Assembly (NCBI RefSeq): GCF_041751335.1
Contig: NZ_JBGSXS010000094.1
Span: 1-30,827, forward strand
Direction of reading: 5' to 3'
Source: Aquiflexum sp041751335
Lineage (GTDB): Bacteria; Bacteroidota; Bacteroidia; Cytophagales; Cyclobacteriaceae
DNA length: 30,827 nucleotides
Shown: one piece after another, positions 8,545-16,725 of the stretch
Layout of the letters: every line of letters begins with the position of its first letter
Position numbering within the stretch: the first letter of the stretch is position 1
Translations under genes and position numbers: made by a program
Notes under the pieces: model-generated
The model's database searches: none
What the model was told of the DNA's origin: nothing
The model's input: only the letters and a program-made list of their open reading frames with translations

Positions 8545-9608
8545 AGAAGATAATCCATTTATTTAAGTTAAGTAACTTGCTTAATTTTGCATGGGTTTTT
8601 TTGGTATTCTCATGTATTGATAGGCTGGATTTTTTAGGTGACACCAATGAAGGACAAATAATCATCTATGGATTGCTGTCAGCCGGGGAAACCATCCACA
8701 GCGTAAATGTAGGGTCGAGCAGGAGTTTAGGCTTTACACAAAAGGGCATCCCCAATGCGGAGGTAAATTTATTGAGCCAAGAAGGTGGTACATTTCGATA
8801 TACATCTCTTGGAAATGGGAATTATGAGCTGCATAATTTTATTCCAAAGGAAGGTCAAAACTATTCCCTTGAGGTTTTGGTGGGTGAAAATGTATATAAA
8901 TCAACCTTCCAAGAAATCCCAACTTCAATCGGGACTGATAGCTTAAGTTATCAAATCGCATATGAACCTTTTAGGACTGCATTAAATGAACATGTTTTTA
9001 AGGTGTTCAGTAAAACCCGTCTTCCCAAAGATGATGAGCCTATTTACCTAAGGTGGAAAGTTGAAGAAACCGAATATTGGCAGCTACTTTGGATTCCTCC
9101 GGGTGTTCCACCGCCTCCGCCATGCTTTATCTCTGATATCATGGAACCTGCAAAAATCAACATTTTTGATGGATCAACCAGCAAAACACAAAACTTTGAT
9201 CAATTGCTGGTGACTAGAAAAATTGACAATTCTTTCTTGTACCCAATGTTTATTAGTGTCAGACAATATAGCATAAGCAGGGATGCTTATGAATATTGGG
9301 ACAAAATCAAAACCGTACTGGAAAATCAGGGCTCCTTATTTGATATTCCACCTGCTCCCATCATTGGAAATATTAAAAATACGAATGACCCCAATGAGAA
9401 AGTTTTGGGATTCTTTGAAGTTGCCAAATCACAGGTCACCCGTTTTTTTGTGACTTCTGAAATATCCCCTATTTATTTGCACCCTCCCTGTCTTTATATA
9501 CCAGAAAGGGCTTCAATAGAATACCCTGCAGAATGTTTGTCGTGTTCAGATAGGGCATTGGGCAGAAAGTTCGTTACGATAAGACCTGATTGGTGGGTAT
9601 ATGATTGA
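8541..9608 (+). CDS. DUF4249 lipoprotein, first tandem copy
   Basis: This 355-aa protein has a lipobox at FLVFSC (Cys25), so it should be lipid-anchored after signal peptidase II cleavage. DUF4249 character appears in DRLDFLGDTNEGQIIIYGLL and in the beta-rich N-terminal half. A proline run ending PPPPPC and the cysteines of ECLSC near the C-terminus are shared with the next gene. The ATG overlaps the receptor stop (ATGA), so the two are probably co-translated and work together. DUF4249 function is unknown; a role as surface partner of the receptor is inferred from gene order. Confidence 0.87.
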   Translation: MKKIIHLFKLSNLLNFAWVFLVFSCIDRLDFLGDTNEGQIIIYGLLSAGETIHSVNVGSSRSLGFTQKGIPNAEVNLLSQEGGTFRYTSLGNGNYELHNFIPKEGQNYSLEVLVGENVYKSTFQEIPTSIGTDSLSYQIAYEPFRTALNEHVFKVFSKTRLPKDDEPIYLRWKVEETEYWQLLWIPPGVPPPPPCFISDIMEPAKINIFDGSTSKTQNFDQLLVTRKIDNSFLYPMFISVRQYSISRDAYEYWDKIKTVLENQGSLFDIPPAPIIGNIKNTNDPNEKVLGFFEVAKSQVTRFFVTSEISPIYLHPPCLYIPERASIEYPAECLSCSDRALGRKFVTIRPDWWVYD

Positions 9609-9672
9609 CCTTATATCATTAATTACAAAATCGCAACATTATAAATCCATTTCCTACAAGGAAAAAATATAA

Positions 9673-10746
9673 ATGAAGAAAATTTTCAATACATTCATTT
9701 TCAGCCCTCAAAATCTAGTTTGGCTAATTTTAGCTTTCTCATGTATTGATAGACTGGATTTTATAGGCGATACAATAGAAGGTCAAATCATCATCTACGG
9801 GCTATTGGCAGAAGGAGAAACCACTCATACTGTAAATGTAGGGTTAAGCAGGAATTTTGGTTTTGTTCAGAATGGAATACCCAATGCCAATGTGAATCTA
9901 TTGGTAAAAAATGGAGGAACCATTTCATATAGATCAGTCGGCAATGGAGATTATGAACTTCAGAACTTCACTCTTATAGAAGGGCAAAGTTATTCATTGG
10001 AAGTGATTGTCGGGGAAAAAGTATATAGGTCATCTTTTCAGGAAATCCCAAATTGGGTCGGCATTGACAGCTTAAGTTACGATGTTGCCTATGAACCTTT
10101 CAGGACTACAGCCGACGAAGATGTTTTGAAGATCTTCAGCAAAACCCAACTTCCACCAAATGATGAACCTGTTTATTTAAGGTGGATCGTTGAAGAAACG
10201 CAATATTGGGAATTGGTTTGGATTAGGGCACCGGGAATTCCTCCACCTTTGCCCCCTCCATGTTTTATCTTTGACATTATAGAACCCACCAAAATCAACC
10301 TTTTTGATGGATCAGCATCCACAACCCAAAATTTTGAACAATTATTGGCAACAAGGAAATTTGATGATTCATTCTTGTTTCCGATGTTCATCAGTGTCAA
10401 ACAACTGAGCATCAATAGGGAATCCTATGAATATTGGGAAAAAATCAAAATCGTAATTGGTAATCAGGGTTCCCTATTTGATATCCCCCCGGCCCCCATC
10501 ATCGGAAATATCAAAAACGTCAATGAACCTAATGAAACGGTTTTGGGCTTTTTTGAAGTTGCTAAATCCCAAGTATCCCGGTTTTATTTAACCTCTGAAA
10601 TTTCGCCTGTTTTTATAGAGCCTCCTTGCACATTTGTATTAGGAAGGCCATTATTTGAATATCCATCTGAATGCCAGACTTGTGCAAATCGGGCATTGGG
10701 AAGAAGGTTTGTTACAGTAAGACCTGATTGGTGGGTGTATGATTGA
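9673..10746 (+). CDS. DUF4249 lipoprotein, second tandem copy
   Basis: This 357-aa paralogue of the preceding gene is roughly two-thirds identical by eye along its whole length, including identical stretches such as EGQIIIYGLL and the C-terminal RPDWWVYD. The lipobox is AFSC (Cys24). It keeps a proline run (PPPLPPPC) and a C-terminal cysteine pair (ECQTC). It starts 64 bases after the first copy with no visible terminator between them, so it is likely in the same operon. The N-terminal 20 residues and the proline loop have diverged most. The gene pair is best explained by tandem duplication. Function is unknown. Confidence 0.87.
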   Translation: MKKIFNTFIFSPQNLVWLILAFSCIDRLDFIGDTIEGQIIIYGLLAEGETTHTVNVGLSRNFGFVQNGIPNANVNLLVKNGGTISYRSVGNGDYELQNFTLIEGQSYSLEVIVGEKVYRSSFQEIPNWVGIDSLSYDVAYEPFRTTADEDVLKIFSKTQLPPNDEPVYLRWIVEETQYWELVWIRAPGIPPPLPPPCFIFDIIEPTKINLFDGSASTTQNFEQLLATRKFDDSFLFPMFISVKQLSINRESYEYWEKIKIVIGNQGSLFDIPPAPIIGNIKNVNEPNETVLGFFEVAKSQVSRFYLTSEISPVFIEPPCTFVLGRPLFEYPSECQTCANRALGRRFVTVRPDWWVYD

Positions 10747-10748
10747 CC

Positions 10749-10865
10749 TGACATCACATCCTGCTTAATGACAACTTTGAAAAATCTTTTTAAAATCTGT
10801 GACACAAATCTGTCAATCTGACACAAAATCTTGGAGAATGTTCATTGGCACAACCATTGTCAATA
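10749..10865 (+). promoter_or_regulatory. Candidate dnaK control region: TGACA/TGTCA boxes and sigma-54-like -24/-12 element
   Basis: TGACA occurs at 10749, 10769 and 10800, and a perfect inverted repeat TGTCA-ATC-TGACA lies at 10811-10823. Downstream, TTGGCAC (10845-10851), five bases, and TTGTC (10857-10861) match the sigma-54 consensus TTGGCAC-N5-TTGCA except at the C of the -12 GC. This would put the transcript start near 10872, about 46 bases before the dnaK ATG. The boxes could be activator sites. Both readings are inference from motif shape. Confidence 0.5.
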
Positions 10866-10917
10866 AGGAAATTATAATTTAAAAAATTGTAATCAATAAC
10901 AGAAATAATATATCATC

Positions 10918-12840
10918 ATGGGAAAAATCATAGGTATAGACTTGGGTACTACTAACTCTTGCGTTGCCGTAATGGAAGGCAGCGAGCCGGTGGTCATCCA
11001 AAACAGTGAAGGAAGAAGAACCACTCCATCTATTGTGGCCTTTTTGGATAATGGTAATGGAGAAAGAAAAGTCGGTGACCCTGCAAAGCGTCAGGCAATC
11101 ACCAACCCTGCCAATACTATTTCATCAGTAAAAAGATTTATGGGCAAAAAATTCTCCGAGGTTTCCGAGGAGAAAAAACATGCTTCTTATAAAGTAGAAC
11201 AAGGTTCTAACGACACCATCACCATCAAAATCGGTGACAGAGCTTACACCCCACAGGAACTTTCAGCCATGATTCTTCAGAAAATGAAGAGTACTGCCGA
11301 AGACTTTTTGGGTCAGACTGTTACCGAGGCTGTCATCACAGTTCCTGCGTATTTCAATGACGCTGAGCGTCAGGCTACCAAAGAAGCCGGTCAGATTGCA
11401 GGTTTGGAAGTGAAAAGGATCATCAATGAGCCTACCGCAGCCGCTTTAGCTTATGGTATGGACAAGAAAAATAGAGATATGAAAATCGCAGTGTATGACC
11501 TAGGTGGTGGTACCTTTGACGTTTCTGTTCTTGAATTGGGTGATGGCGTATTTGAAGTTAAATCAACCAACGGTGACGTTCACTTGGGGGGTGATGACTT
11601 TGATCAGAAAATCATCAACTGGCTTGCAGACGAATTCAAAGCTGAGGAACAAATCGATCTGAGAAAAGATCCGATGGCACTTCAACGATTGAAAGAAGCA
11701 GCTGAAAAGGCGAAAATTGAATTGTCCAGTTCTTCCTCCACTGAAATCAACCTACCTTATATCACAGCAACACAAACTGGTCCAAAGCACTTGGTGAGAA
11801 CCTTGAGCAGAGCCAAATTTGAGCAGTTATCAGAGGATTTGGTTAAAAGATCTATGGATCCTTGTAAGAAGGCGCTTAAAGATGCAGGATTGTCTCCATC
11901 AGATATAGATGAGGTAATCTTGGTAGGTGGTTCTACCAGAATTCCAAAAATCCAAGAAGAAGTTGAAAAATTCTTCGGTAAAAAACCCTCTAAGGGTGTT
12001 AACCCTGATGAGGTTGTTGCCATTGGTGCAGCTATTCAGGGTGGTGTATTGACCGGTGAGGTAAAAGATGTGTTGTTGCTTGATGTGACGCCGCTATCTC
12101 TAGGAATCGAAACGATGGGTGGTGTTTTCACCAAATTGATAGAATCCAATACAACTATTCCTTCAAAAAAATCAGAAGTGTTTTCAACCGCAGCTGACAA
12201 TCAGCCCGCTGTAGATATTCACGTATTACAAGGTGAAAGACCTTTGGCCAAAGATAACCGCTCAATAGGTAGATTCCAATTGAGCGATATCCCGCCTTCA
12301 CCTAGGGGAGTTCCTCAAATCGAAGTGACTTTCGATATTGATGCGAATGGTATCCTCAACGTATCTGCCAAGGATAAAGGAACAGGAAAAGAGCAAAAAA
12401 TCAAGATTGAGGCTTCTTCGGGATTGTCACAAGACGATATCGAAAGAATGAAAAAAGAAGCTGAGGCCAATGCTGTAACTGATAAAGCAGAAAAAGAGAA
12501 AATCGAAAAATTGAACCAAGCTGACAGTCTTGTTTTCCAAACCGAAAAACAACTGAAAGAATATGGTGACAAGCTTTCCGATGGCAATAAAGCCAATATT
12601 GCTTCAGCTTTGGAAACTTTGAAAAAAGCACATCAGTCTCAGGATATGTCCGGAATTGATGCTGCTATGGAAACCCTGAATAAAGCTTGGGAAGCTGCTT
12701 CACAGGAAATGTACAACTCCACTCAAGGAGCTCAGCCAGGACCTGACGCAGGAGCAAGTGCAGACGCAGGGGCATCAGCAGAAGCAGGAGACAGTGTCTC
12801 TGATGTAGACTACGAAGAAGTGTCCGAGGACAAGAAATAA
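10918..12840 (+). CDS. dnaK: Molecular chaperone DnaK (Hsp70)
   Basis: This complete 640-aa Hsp70 starts at MGKIIGIDLGTTNSCVAVMEG. The nucleotide-binding domain (about 1-385) shows the phosphate loops GIDLGTTNS and YDLGGGTFDVS and the adenosine motif LVGGSTRIPK. The substrate-binding beta domain (about 390-505) and helical lid follow, then an alanine/glycine/aspartate-rich tail ending DVDYEEVSEDKK. It folds cytoplasmic proteins in an ATP cycle with DnaJ and GrpE, neither of which is encoded here. A strong terminator follows directly, so it is probably monocistronic. The upstream region carries candidate stress-control sites. Confidence 0.98.
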   Translation: MGKIIGIDLGTTNSCVAVMEGSEPVVIQNSEGRRTTPSIVAFLDNGNGERKVGDPAKRQAITNPANTISSVKRFMGKKFSEVSEEKKHASYKVEQGSNDTITIKIGDRAYTPQELSAMILQKMKSTAEDFLGQTVTEAVITVPAYFNDAERQATKEAGQIAGLEVKRIINEPTAAALAYGMDKKNRDMKIAVYDLGGGTFDVSVLELGDGVFEVKSTNGDVHLGGDDFDQKIINWLADEFKAEEQIDLRKDPMALQRLKEAAEKAKIELSSSSSTEINLPYITATQTGPKHLVRTLSRAKFEQLSEDLVKRSMDPCKKALKDAGLSPSDIDEVILVGGSTRIPKIQEEVEKFFGKKPSKGVNPDEVVAIGAAIQGGVLTGEVKDVLLLDVTPLSLGIETMGGVFTKLIESNTTIPSKKSEVFSTAADNQPAVDIHVLQGERPLAKDNRSIGRFQLSDIPPSPRGVPQIEVTFDIDANGILNVSAKDKGTGKEQKIKIEASSGLSQDDIERMKKEAEANAVTDKAEKEKIEKLNQADSLVFQTEKQLKEYGDKLSDGNKANIASALETLKKAHQSQDMSGIDAAMETLNKAWEAASQEMYNSTQGAQPGPDAGASADAGASAEAGDSVSDVDYEEVSEDKK

Positions 12841-12854
12841 ATAAATCATAATCC

Positions 12855-12898
12855 AAAAAAGACGGCATCTATATTTGATATGGATGCCTCTTTTTTTT
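12855..12898 (+). terminator. Rho-independent terminator of dnaK
   Basis: GGCATCTATAT and ATATGGATGCC (12864-12888) pair over eleven positions, with one G-T wobble and a three-base loop, followed by a T-rich run (12889-12898). A-rich sequence precedes it. It starts 15 bases after the dnaK stop codon. Confidence 0.85.
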
Positions 12899-12899
12899 G

Positions 12900-12934
12900 G
12901 AGACGTGAGATGTGAGACATGAGATTTGAGACTA
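12900..12934. repeat. Heptanucleotide array, GAGAYRT type
   Basis: Five in-phase units begin with GAGA (12900, 12907, 12914, 12921, 12928). The reverse complement of the consensus matches units of the array at 26074-26129, so the two belong to one subfamily in opposite orientation. It begins right after the dnaK terminator. Confidence 0.75.
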
Positions 12935-13063
12935 GGTTTTCTGAATTAAGAAAGGCTGTTAAAAACCTTGGAGGTATGGCTAAAAGAAATGTGGATTTGT
13001 TACAAGAATCTGCTTGCGATAATAACTTCTTTAACCATTCAGCAATCCCCAATCGACCCCAAA
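12935..13063. other. Non-coding stretch between two heptad arrays
   Basis: About 130 bases lie between the arrays after dnaK. A plus-strand frame through it reads ELRKAVKNLGGMAKRNVDLL, which could be a decayed coding fragment, but I recognise no family and it has no start. No promoter or hairpin stands out. Confidence 0.4.
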
Positions 13064-13140
13064 TTTTGTCTTGTATCTTGTGTCTTCCATCTTGAGTCTT
13101 GCATCTCCAATCTAAAATCTTACTTCTCAAATCTAAAATC
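13064..13140. repeat. Heptanucleotide array, TTNNATC type, abutting the GroES-like start codon
   Basis: Eleven consecutive 7-base units all end in TC and most match TTNNATC. The array ends five bases before the ATG at 13146, so it forms the whole immediate leader of the co-chaperonin gene. Confidence 0.85.
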
Positions 13141-13145
13141 AAATA

Positions 13146-13520
13146 ATGAAACTCACCCCAGACAATAAATTGAAAAAACTCATCATCGTAGGCGACCGTG
13201 TTCTGATCAAACTTCGGAAGGCCGATGGGAAAACAGCAACAGGACTTTATCTTCCTCCCGGTGTACAGGAAAAAGAAAAAGTACAGCAGGGCTATATCAT
13301 CAAAACCGGCCCTGGATATCCCATACCTTCACCCATGGAAATAGATGAACCTTGGAAAGATCGGGATGACAATATTAAATACATCCCCCTTCAGGCAAAA
13401 GAAGGTGATTTGGCTATTTTCCTTTTGAACGGATCTTATGAGGTGATTTATGAAGGCGAAAAATACTACATCGTGCCACAGCATTCAATATTGATGCTGG
13501 AAAGAGAGGAAGACTTGTGA
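13146..13520 (+). CDS. Enlarged GroES-like co-chaperonin family protein
   Basis: This 124-aa protein has the Cpn10 start IIVGDRVLIKLRKADGKTATGLYLPPG, where GLYLPPG corresponds to the GroEL-contacting mobile loop, and a Cpn10-like end (GDLAIFLLNGSYEVIYEGEKYYIVPQHSILML). Canonical GroES has about 92-97 residues. The excess is mainly an insertion around residues 58-80 (PIPSPMEIDEPWKDRDDNIKY) in the roof region. No groEL is adjacent, so it is not the standard groES-groEL operon. Similar lone GroES-family proteins occur in Bacteroidota. It may cap GroEL for special clients or work elsewhere; this is inference. It follows dnaK on the same strand but beyond a terminator. Confidence 0.82.
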   Translation: MKLTPDNKLKKLIIVGDRVLIKLRKADGKTATGLYLPPGVQEKEKVQQGYIIKTGPGYPIPSPMEIDEPWKDRDDNIKYIPLQAKEGDLAIFLLNGSYEVIYEGEKYYIVPQHSILMLEREEDL

Positions 13521-13560
13521 AATCCCTTTGTGTAATTAAACTTCAGAGGTCTTTTCGATA

Positions 13561-14640
13561 TTAACTTGCAATTATCTCTTTTTGGAATGTATTGACTTGT
13601 TCAAACTTATTCACCCTTGCCTTTAATAGGGAAATCATCTCATCTTTATCCTTAAAAGAATTATTAATATTGACCAGATGTGCGGCCATTTTATCATAAT
13701 TTTTTGTCATCAGCCAGGTGAATATATGGAGGTAATGTACCCCTGAGAACACAAAGGTTTTTTTCTCTGCAAGCTGAACTCTATACTTTTCAAACATCAA
13801 TGGATATTCAGTATAATGGGCTGCAGGTTTTAGATGATGAAATGCATGGTAACCATCATTCCAGCATTTATGATTGTAAAAAGTATTCATACAAATAACT
13901 GTACTTGCCAACTCATCTCCTGGTTCGATGGGGTCTACAAATGCATGCTGTGTCCAATTGCCCAACATCATGACTAATCTTGCAAAAAAGAAAGGAACCA
14001 CAAATACAACCATGGTCGCTTTGAAATTAAAAAAACAAATGGCTACTGCAAAAATGTAGAATAATATTTCACTGTAGCTCAATGGAACATAAAATTTCCT
14101 CAATTTTCTTTTGAACAAGAATTGATAGGTATCATGGAAGCCCATAGCCATGAAATTCAACCAGTATTTGATAAAATCCTTAACGCTATCCCTTTGGTAT
14201 CCCATGGTACTGCTGGAATCCTCGGGCATGTTTCCTTCAATGTGGTGCATTCCGATATGATGACTATTGTAAGATTCCCCAAGATGTCCAAAAAGTGGAC
14301 ACAAGAACCAGAGAATATATTTTTGCATCCACTGCCATTCGGATTTCCACATACTGCGGTGGCAAAAGCAATGAAGCATCAGTCCAAAAGAGCCTTTGAA
14401 ATAAAACTGGGAAATGTAGAAATAAGGAAGTGCTACAACCCACCACAGAATTCCATTTAGAATCGGTAAGTAAAGCAAAATAGCCAACGGAATCACTGAT
14501 AGATGGATGGAAGTCATCAAATGTAAAAAGGGCAAGTCCCGTGGATCTTTGATAAATCTCATCAAAAATTGTTCATATATTGAAAAGGATTCTTTTTCTT
14601 GATAAACAGGATCTGTAATTTGAATTGGAAATGCTAACAC
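13561..14640 (-). CDS. Fatty-acid desaturase-family membrane protein
   Basis: This 359-aa integral membrane protein has the three histidine boxes of membrane di-iron desaturases or hydroxylases: HCFCH (residues 90-94), HHIGMHH (127-133) and HAFHH (265-269). Hydrophobic helices lie at about 45-70, 105-117 and 190-225. It probably introduces a double bond or hydroxyl into a lipid acyl chain; the exact substrate cannot be read from the sequence. The start shown is a GTG; an in-frame ATG at 14562 would shorten it by 26 residues but keep all boxes. It converges with the GroES-like gene, with 40 bases between stops and no clear terminator. Confidence 0.82.
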   Translation of the reverse strand: MLAFPIQITDPVYQEKESFSIYEQFLMRFIKDPRDLPFLHLMTSIHLSVIPLAILLYLPILNGILWWVVALPYFYISQFYFKGSFGLMLHCFCHRSMWKSEWQWMQKYILWFLCPLFGHLGESYNSHHIGMHHIEGNMPEDSSSTMGYQRDSVKDFIKYWLNFMAMGFHDTYQFLFKRKLRKFYVPLSYSEILFYIFAVAICFFNFKATMVVFVVPFFFARLVMMLGNWTQHAFVDPIEPGDELASTVICMNTFYNHKCWNDGYHAFHHLKPAAHYTEYPLMFEKYRVQLAEKKTFVFSGVHYLHIFTWLMTKNYDKMAAHLVNINNSFKDKDEMISLLKARVNKFEQVNTFQKEIIAS

Positions 14641-14864
14641 GTGTTTTAATTTATTGTTGACAATCTCTCAATTTAAAAATATTTATCTAAGAAATTAAAT
14701 TTAACTCATCAAAATGGCTTACTTCTTATACAGGAAATTTAACTTTCTCTCAATCAGGTAATATGGAACAAAAAACAGGTTCAAAAATATATTTTGATAT
14801 GCGATGAATTTAGGAACCGCTAAATAGTGTAGTATATGCTATTGCAAAAAGCATCCATATTGAC
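14641..14864. other. AT-rich intergenic region upstream of the desaturase-like gene
   Basis: About 225 bases contain no gene. The region should hold the promoter of the desaturase-like gene, but I cannot point to a clear box. Confidence 0.4.
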
Positions 14865-14897
14865 CAAAAAAAAGGATGCCTAATCAGCATCCTTTCT
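14865..14897 (-). terminator. Rho-independent terminator after the small secreted protein gene
   Basis: GGATGC and GCATCC pair around a seven-base loop. On the minus strand an eight-T run follows. It lies 24 bases past the stop of the 99-aa gene. Confidence 0.8.
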
Positions 14898-14920
14898 TAA
14901 AATAAGTTATCTTGGTGAAA

Positions 14921-15220
14921 TTAGTTTTTAGTCCAAGGTTTTCTATTTTTAACCCCCGAACCAGTTTTCCTTTCTTGGGATTTGGTTTCCAGGTTAATGG
15001 CCACCACTTCTGAGTCATCTTTCCAAATCCTGACATTTTTGAATTCAGGACCTTTTTTTTCACTGGGGTTAACATTCAAGATCACAACACTTGACTTTTG
15101 CTGATGTTTCCATGGTTTATAGTTTTTGGCAGCCGGGCCTTTCAACTCCCTTAATTCCTGGGCATGGGTTATAGCAATCGTAAAAAGGAAGGTGACAAAT
15201 ATCAGAACTATCTTTTTCAT
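14921..15220 (-). CDS. Small secreted protein with two KPW motifs, function unknown
   Basis: This 99-aa protein begins with a signal peptide (MKKIVLIFVTFLFTIAITHA) with likely cleavage before QELRE. The mature part of about 79 residues is very basic and carries two related motifs, GPAAKNYKPW near its start and GSGVKNRKPW at its very end, flanking a beta-prone middle (SSVVILNVNP, KNVRIWKDD). I recognise no named family. It has its own ATG and terminator and AT-rich flanks, so it looks like an independent expressed gene. It could be a periplasmic or extracellular binding protein, but this is only inference. Confidence 0.7.
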   Translation of the reverse strand: MKKIVLIFVTFLFTIAITHAQELRELKGPAAKNYKPWKHQQKSSVVILNVNPSEKKGPEFKNVRIWKDDSEVVAINLETKSQERKTGSGVKNRKPWTKN

Positions 15221-15436
15221 ATATAATCATTTGAAATGTTTGAAATCAATAGATATACGTGAAATTAGAAAAATGTTTGCACAAAAACAGATTATTATAT
15301 GTCATTTTAAATAATAAATGAAATTATATGCTGTTTATGATTTTAAAAATAGGGTATATAAAGACCCATTATTTTTAAAAAAATTGAAATCTTACTGATC
15401 TTAGGTTCAAAAAATGATTAAAAATATGAATAAATA
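15221..15436. other. AT-rich intergenic region
   Basis: About 215 very AT-rich bases lie between the small secreted gene and the terminator of the porin gene. No gene or repeat is visible; promoter signals for the small gene presumably lie here. Confidence 0.4.
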
Positions 15437-15485
15437 AAAAAAAAAATCCAAAACCAACCTCCATTTAAAGGAGATAAGTTTTGGG
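15437..15485 (-). terminator. Rho-independent terminator after the porin gene
   Basis: On the minus strand CCAAAAC and CTCC pair with GGAG and GTTTTGG, followed by a run of more than eight T residues. It lies 25 bases past the stop of the porin gene. Confidence 0.8.
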
Positions 15486-15509
15486 AAAAACTTTAAAAAA
15501 ATAACCTAT

Positions 15510-16685
15510 TTAAAAGGAGAATACCGCAGCCAAGAGAAAGGAGGAAAGATTCTTTGAAGGATCTAAAGAATTGTTCACAAAGGAGTTTTCGGAAGTGGCA
15601 TCCATCCTTATTTCAGGTATTAGTGTAAAATTCTTTGATACCTTAACATTCCCAGTTAAAGTGAGCGCCAACACATTCCCATCGCCGGCACCGTTCAATC
15701 CGATTGCGCCGTCCACACCGGTATTGAATACTGAGAAATATTCACCACGAGCACCGATTTTTAATTTTTCAGATAACTGTGACTGAAGATAGATGGCTGC
15801 TCCATAGAAACCTGAAGCATTACCACTTACATCTTCAACATCACTTGTTGGGGTCACTATTTCTCCAGTTGAAATCGTATTGTATGTTGTATTAAAGCCA
15901 AGGTAAAATTTATCTGTCAGGTCAAATCCTGTAGTCAAATCAACCTGAAAAGTCTTCCCTGCTGATATTTCACCAACACTCAAAGGAAAATCCAAATCAA
16001 AAGTGCCATCTTGATCTCCATACAAGAAATTCAAATAAGTGCTTCCCTTTTCACCAGTGTAGCCTATTTGTGCACCTAAAGTATAACTTTCCAAATTATT
16101 GAATTCCGTCATATCCGTGGGATTCATCAGAGATGCCATAAAGGAAAATTTGTCTGATAAGGTAAAATCTGCCTTTATACCTGTATGTGAAAAGGGACCA
16201 TATGAAAACATATAGGATGTAGAGTAATTGAAATTGCCTGTTGGGGAAATCACCTCATAACCTAAATAGGTATTGAAATTCCCAAAAGACAAGGTCACCG
16301 CATCCGAAACAGTCCAATACACATATAGCTGATTGATAATTTGGGAACTTCCACCAAATCCTCCGGTATTCATCGGGGATTTAAAAACGGCATCTTCACC
16401 TCTTGGCCCAAAGACTAAATCAGCGACAACCCCTACATTTTTTCCTTGGTATGTTGAGATAAGATTGAACATCCCCAATGAAATTCCGGGCAGGTTTCCA
16501 AATGAAGTTGCAGGTGATTGGGCAAATTCTCCTTTGGTGGGAGCGTTAAGATTTTTCCTGAAATAAACATCCGCAGAACCTGAGAATGTAAAGCTTCCCT
16601 TATCTTCCTCTTCTTCATATTGAGCAATTGCGGGCATAGAAATTATTAATAATAGAAATATTATTAGTGCATAAGAATTTTTCAT
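15510..16685 (-). CDS. Outer-membrane beta-barrel porin (OmpL/bbp2-like)
   Basis: This 391-aa protein has a signal peptide cut near AIAQ (residue 22), an acidic start (YEEEEDKG), then repeated amphipathic strands (GSFTFSGSADVYFR, GQIGYTGEKGSTYLNFLYGD-like segments) and a C-terminal FSF, all typical of an outer-membrane barrel. It resembles the Bacteroidota putative beta-barrel porin-2/OmpL-like family. It lies 127 bases downstream of amt on the same strand, so it may supply outer-membrane passage for ammonium or other nitrogen compounds; that function is inferred from position only. No missing segments are seen. Confidence 0.8.
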   Translation of the reverse strand: MKNSYALIIFLLLIISMPAIAQYEEEEDKGSFTFSGSADVYFRKNLNAPTKGEFAQSPATSFGNLPGISLGMFNLISTYQGKNVGVVADLVFGPRGEDAVFKSPMNTGGFGGSSQIINQLYVYWTVSDAVTLSFGNFNTYLGYEVISPTGNFNYSTSYMFSYGPFSHTGIKADFTLSDKFSFMASLMNPTDMTEFNNLESYTLGAQIGYTGEKGSTYLNFLYGDQDGTFDLDFPLSVGEISAGKTFQVDLTTGFDLTDKFYLGFNTTYNTISTGEIVTPTSDVEDVSGNASGFYGAAIYLQSQLSEKLKIGARGEYFSVFNTGVDGAIGLNGAGDGNVLALTLTGNVKVSKNFTLIPEIRMDATSENSFVNNSLDPSKNLSSFLLAAVFSF

Positions 16686-16725
16686 TTTAGTTTTGATTAT
16701 CGGTTAAACATAGTTTTGCTGAAGA

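Noticed and set aside
12935..13063. Decayed gene fragment (ELRKAVKNLGGMAKRNVDLL frame)
   Set aside because: The frame looks protein-like but has no start, no recognisable family and is bounded by repeats; not enough to call a pseudogene.
12846..13142. 98-codon minus-strand open frame downstream of dnaK
   Set aside because: It runs through the dnaK terminator and two heptad arrays; its low-complexity ends come from the period-7 repeats, and no family motif is present.
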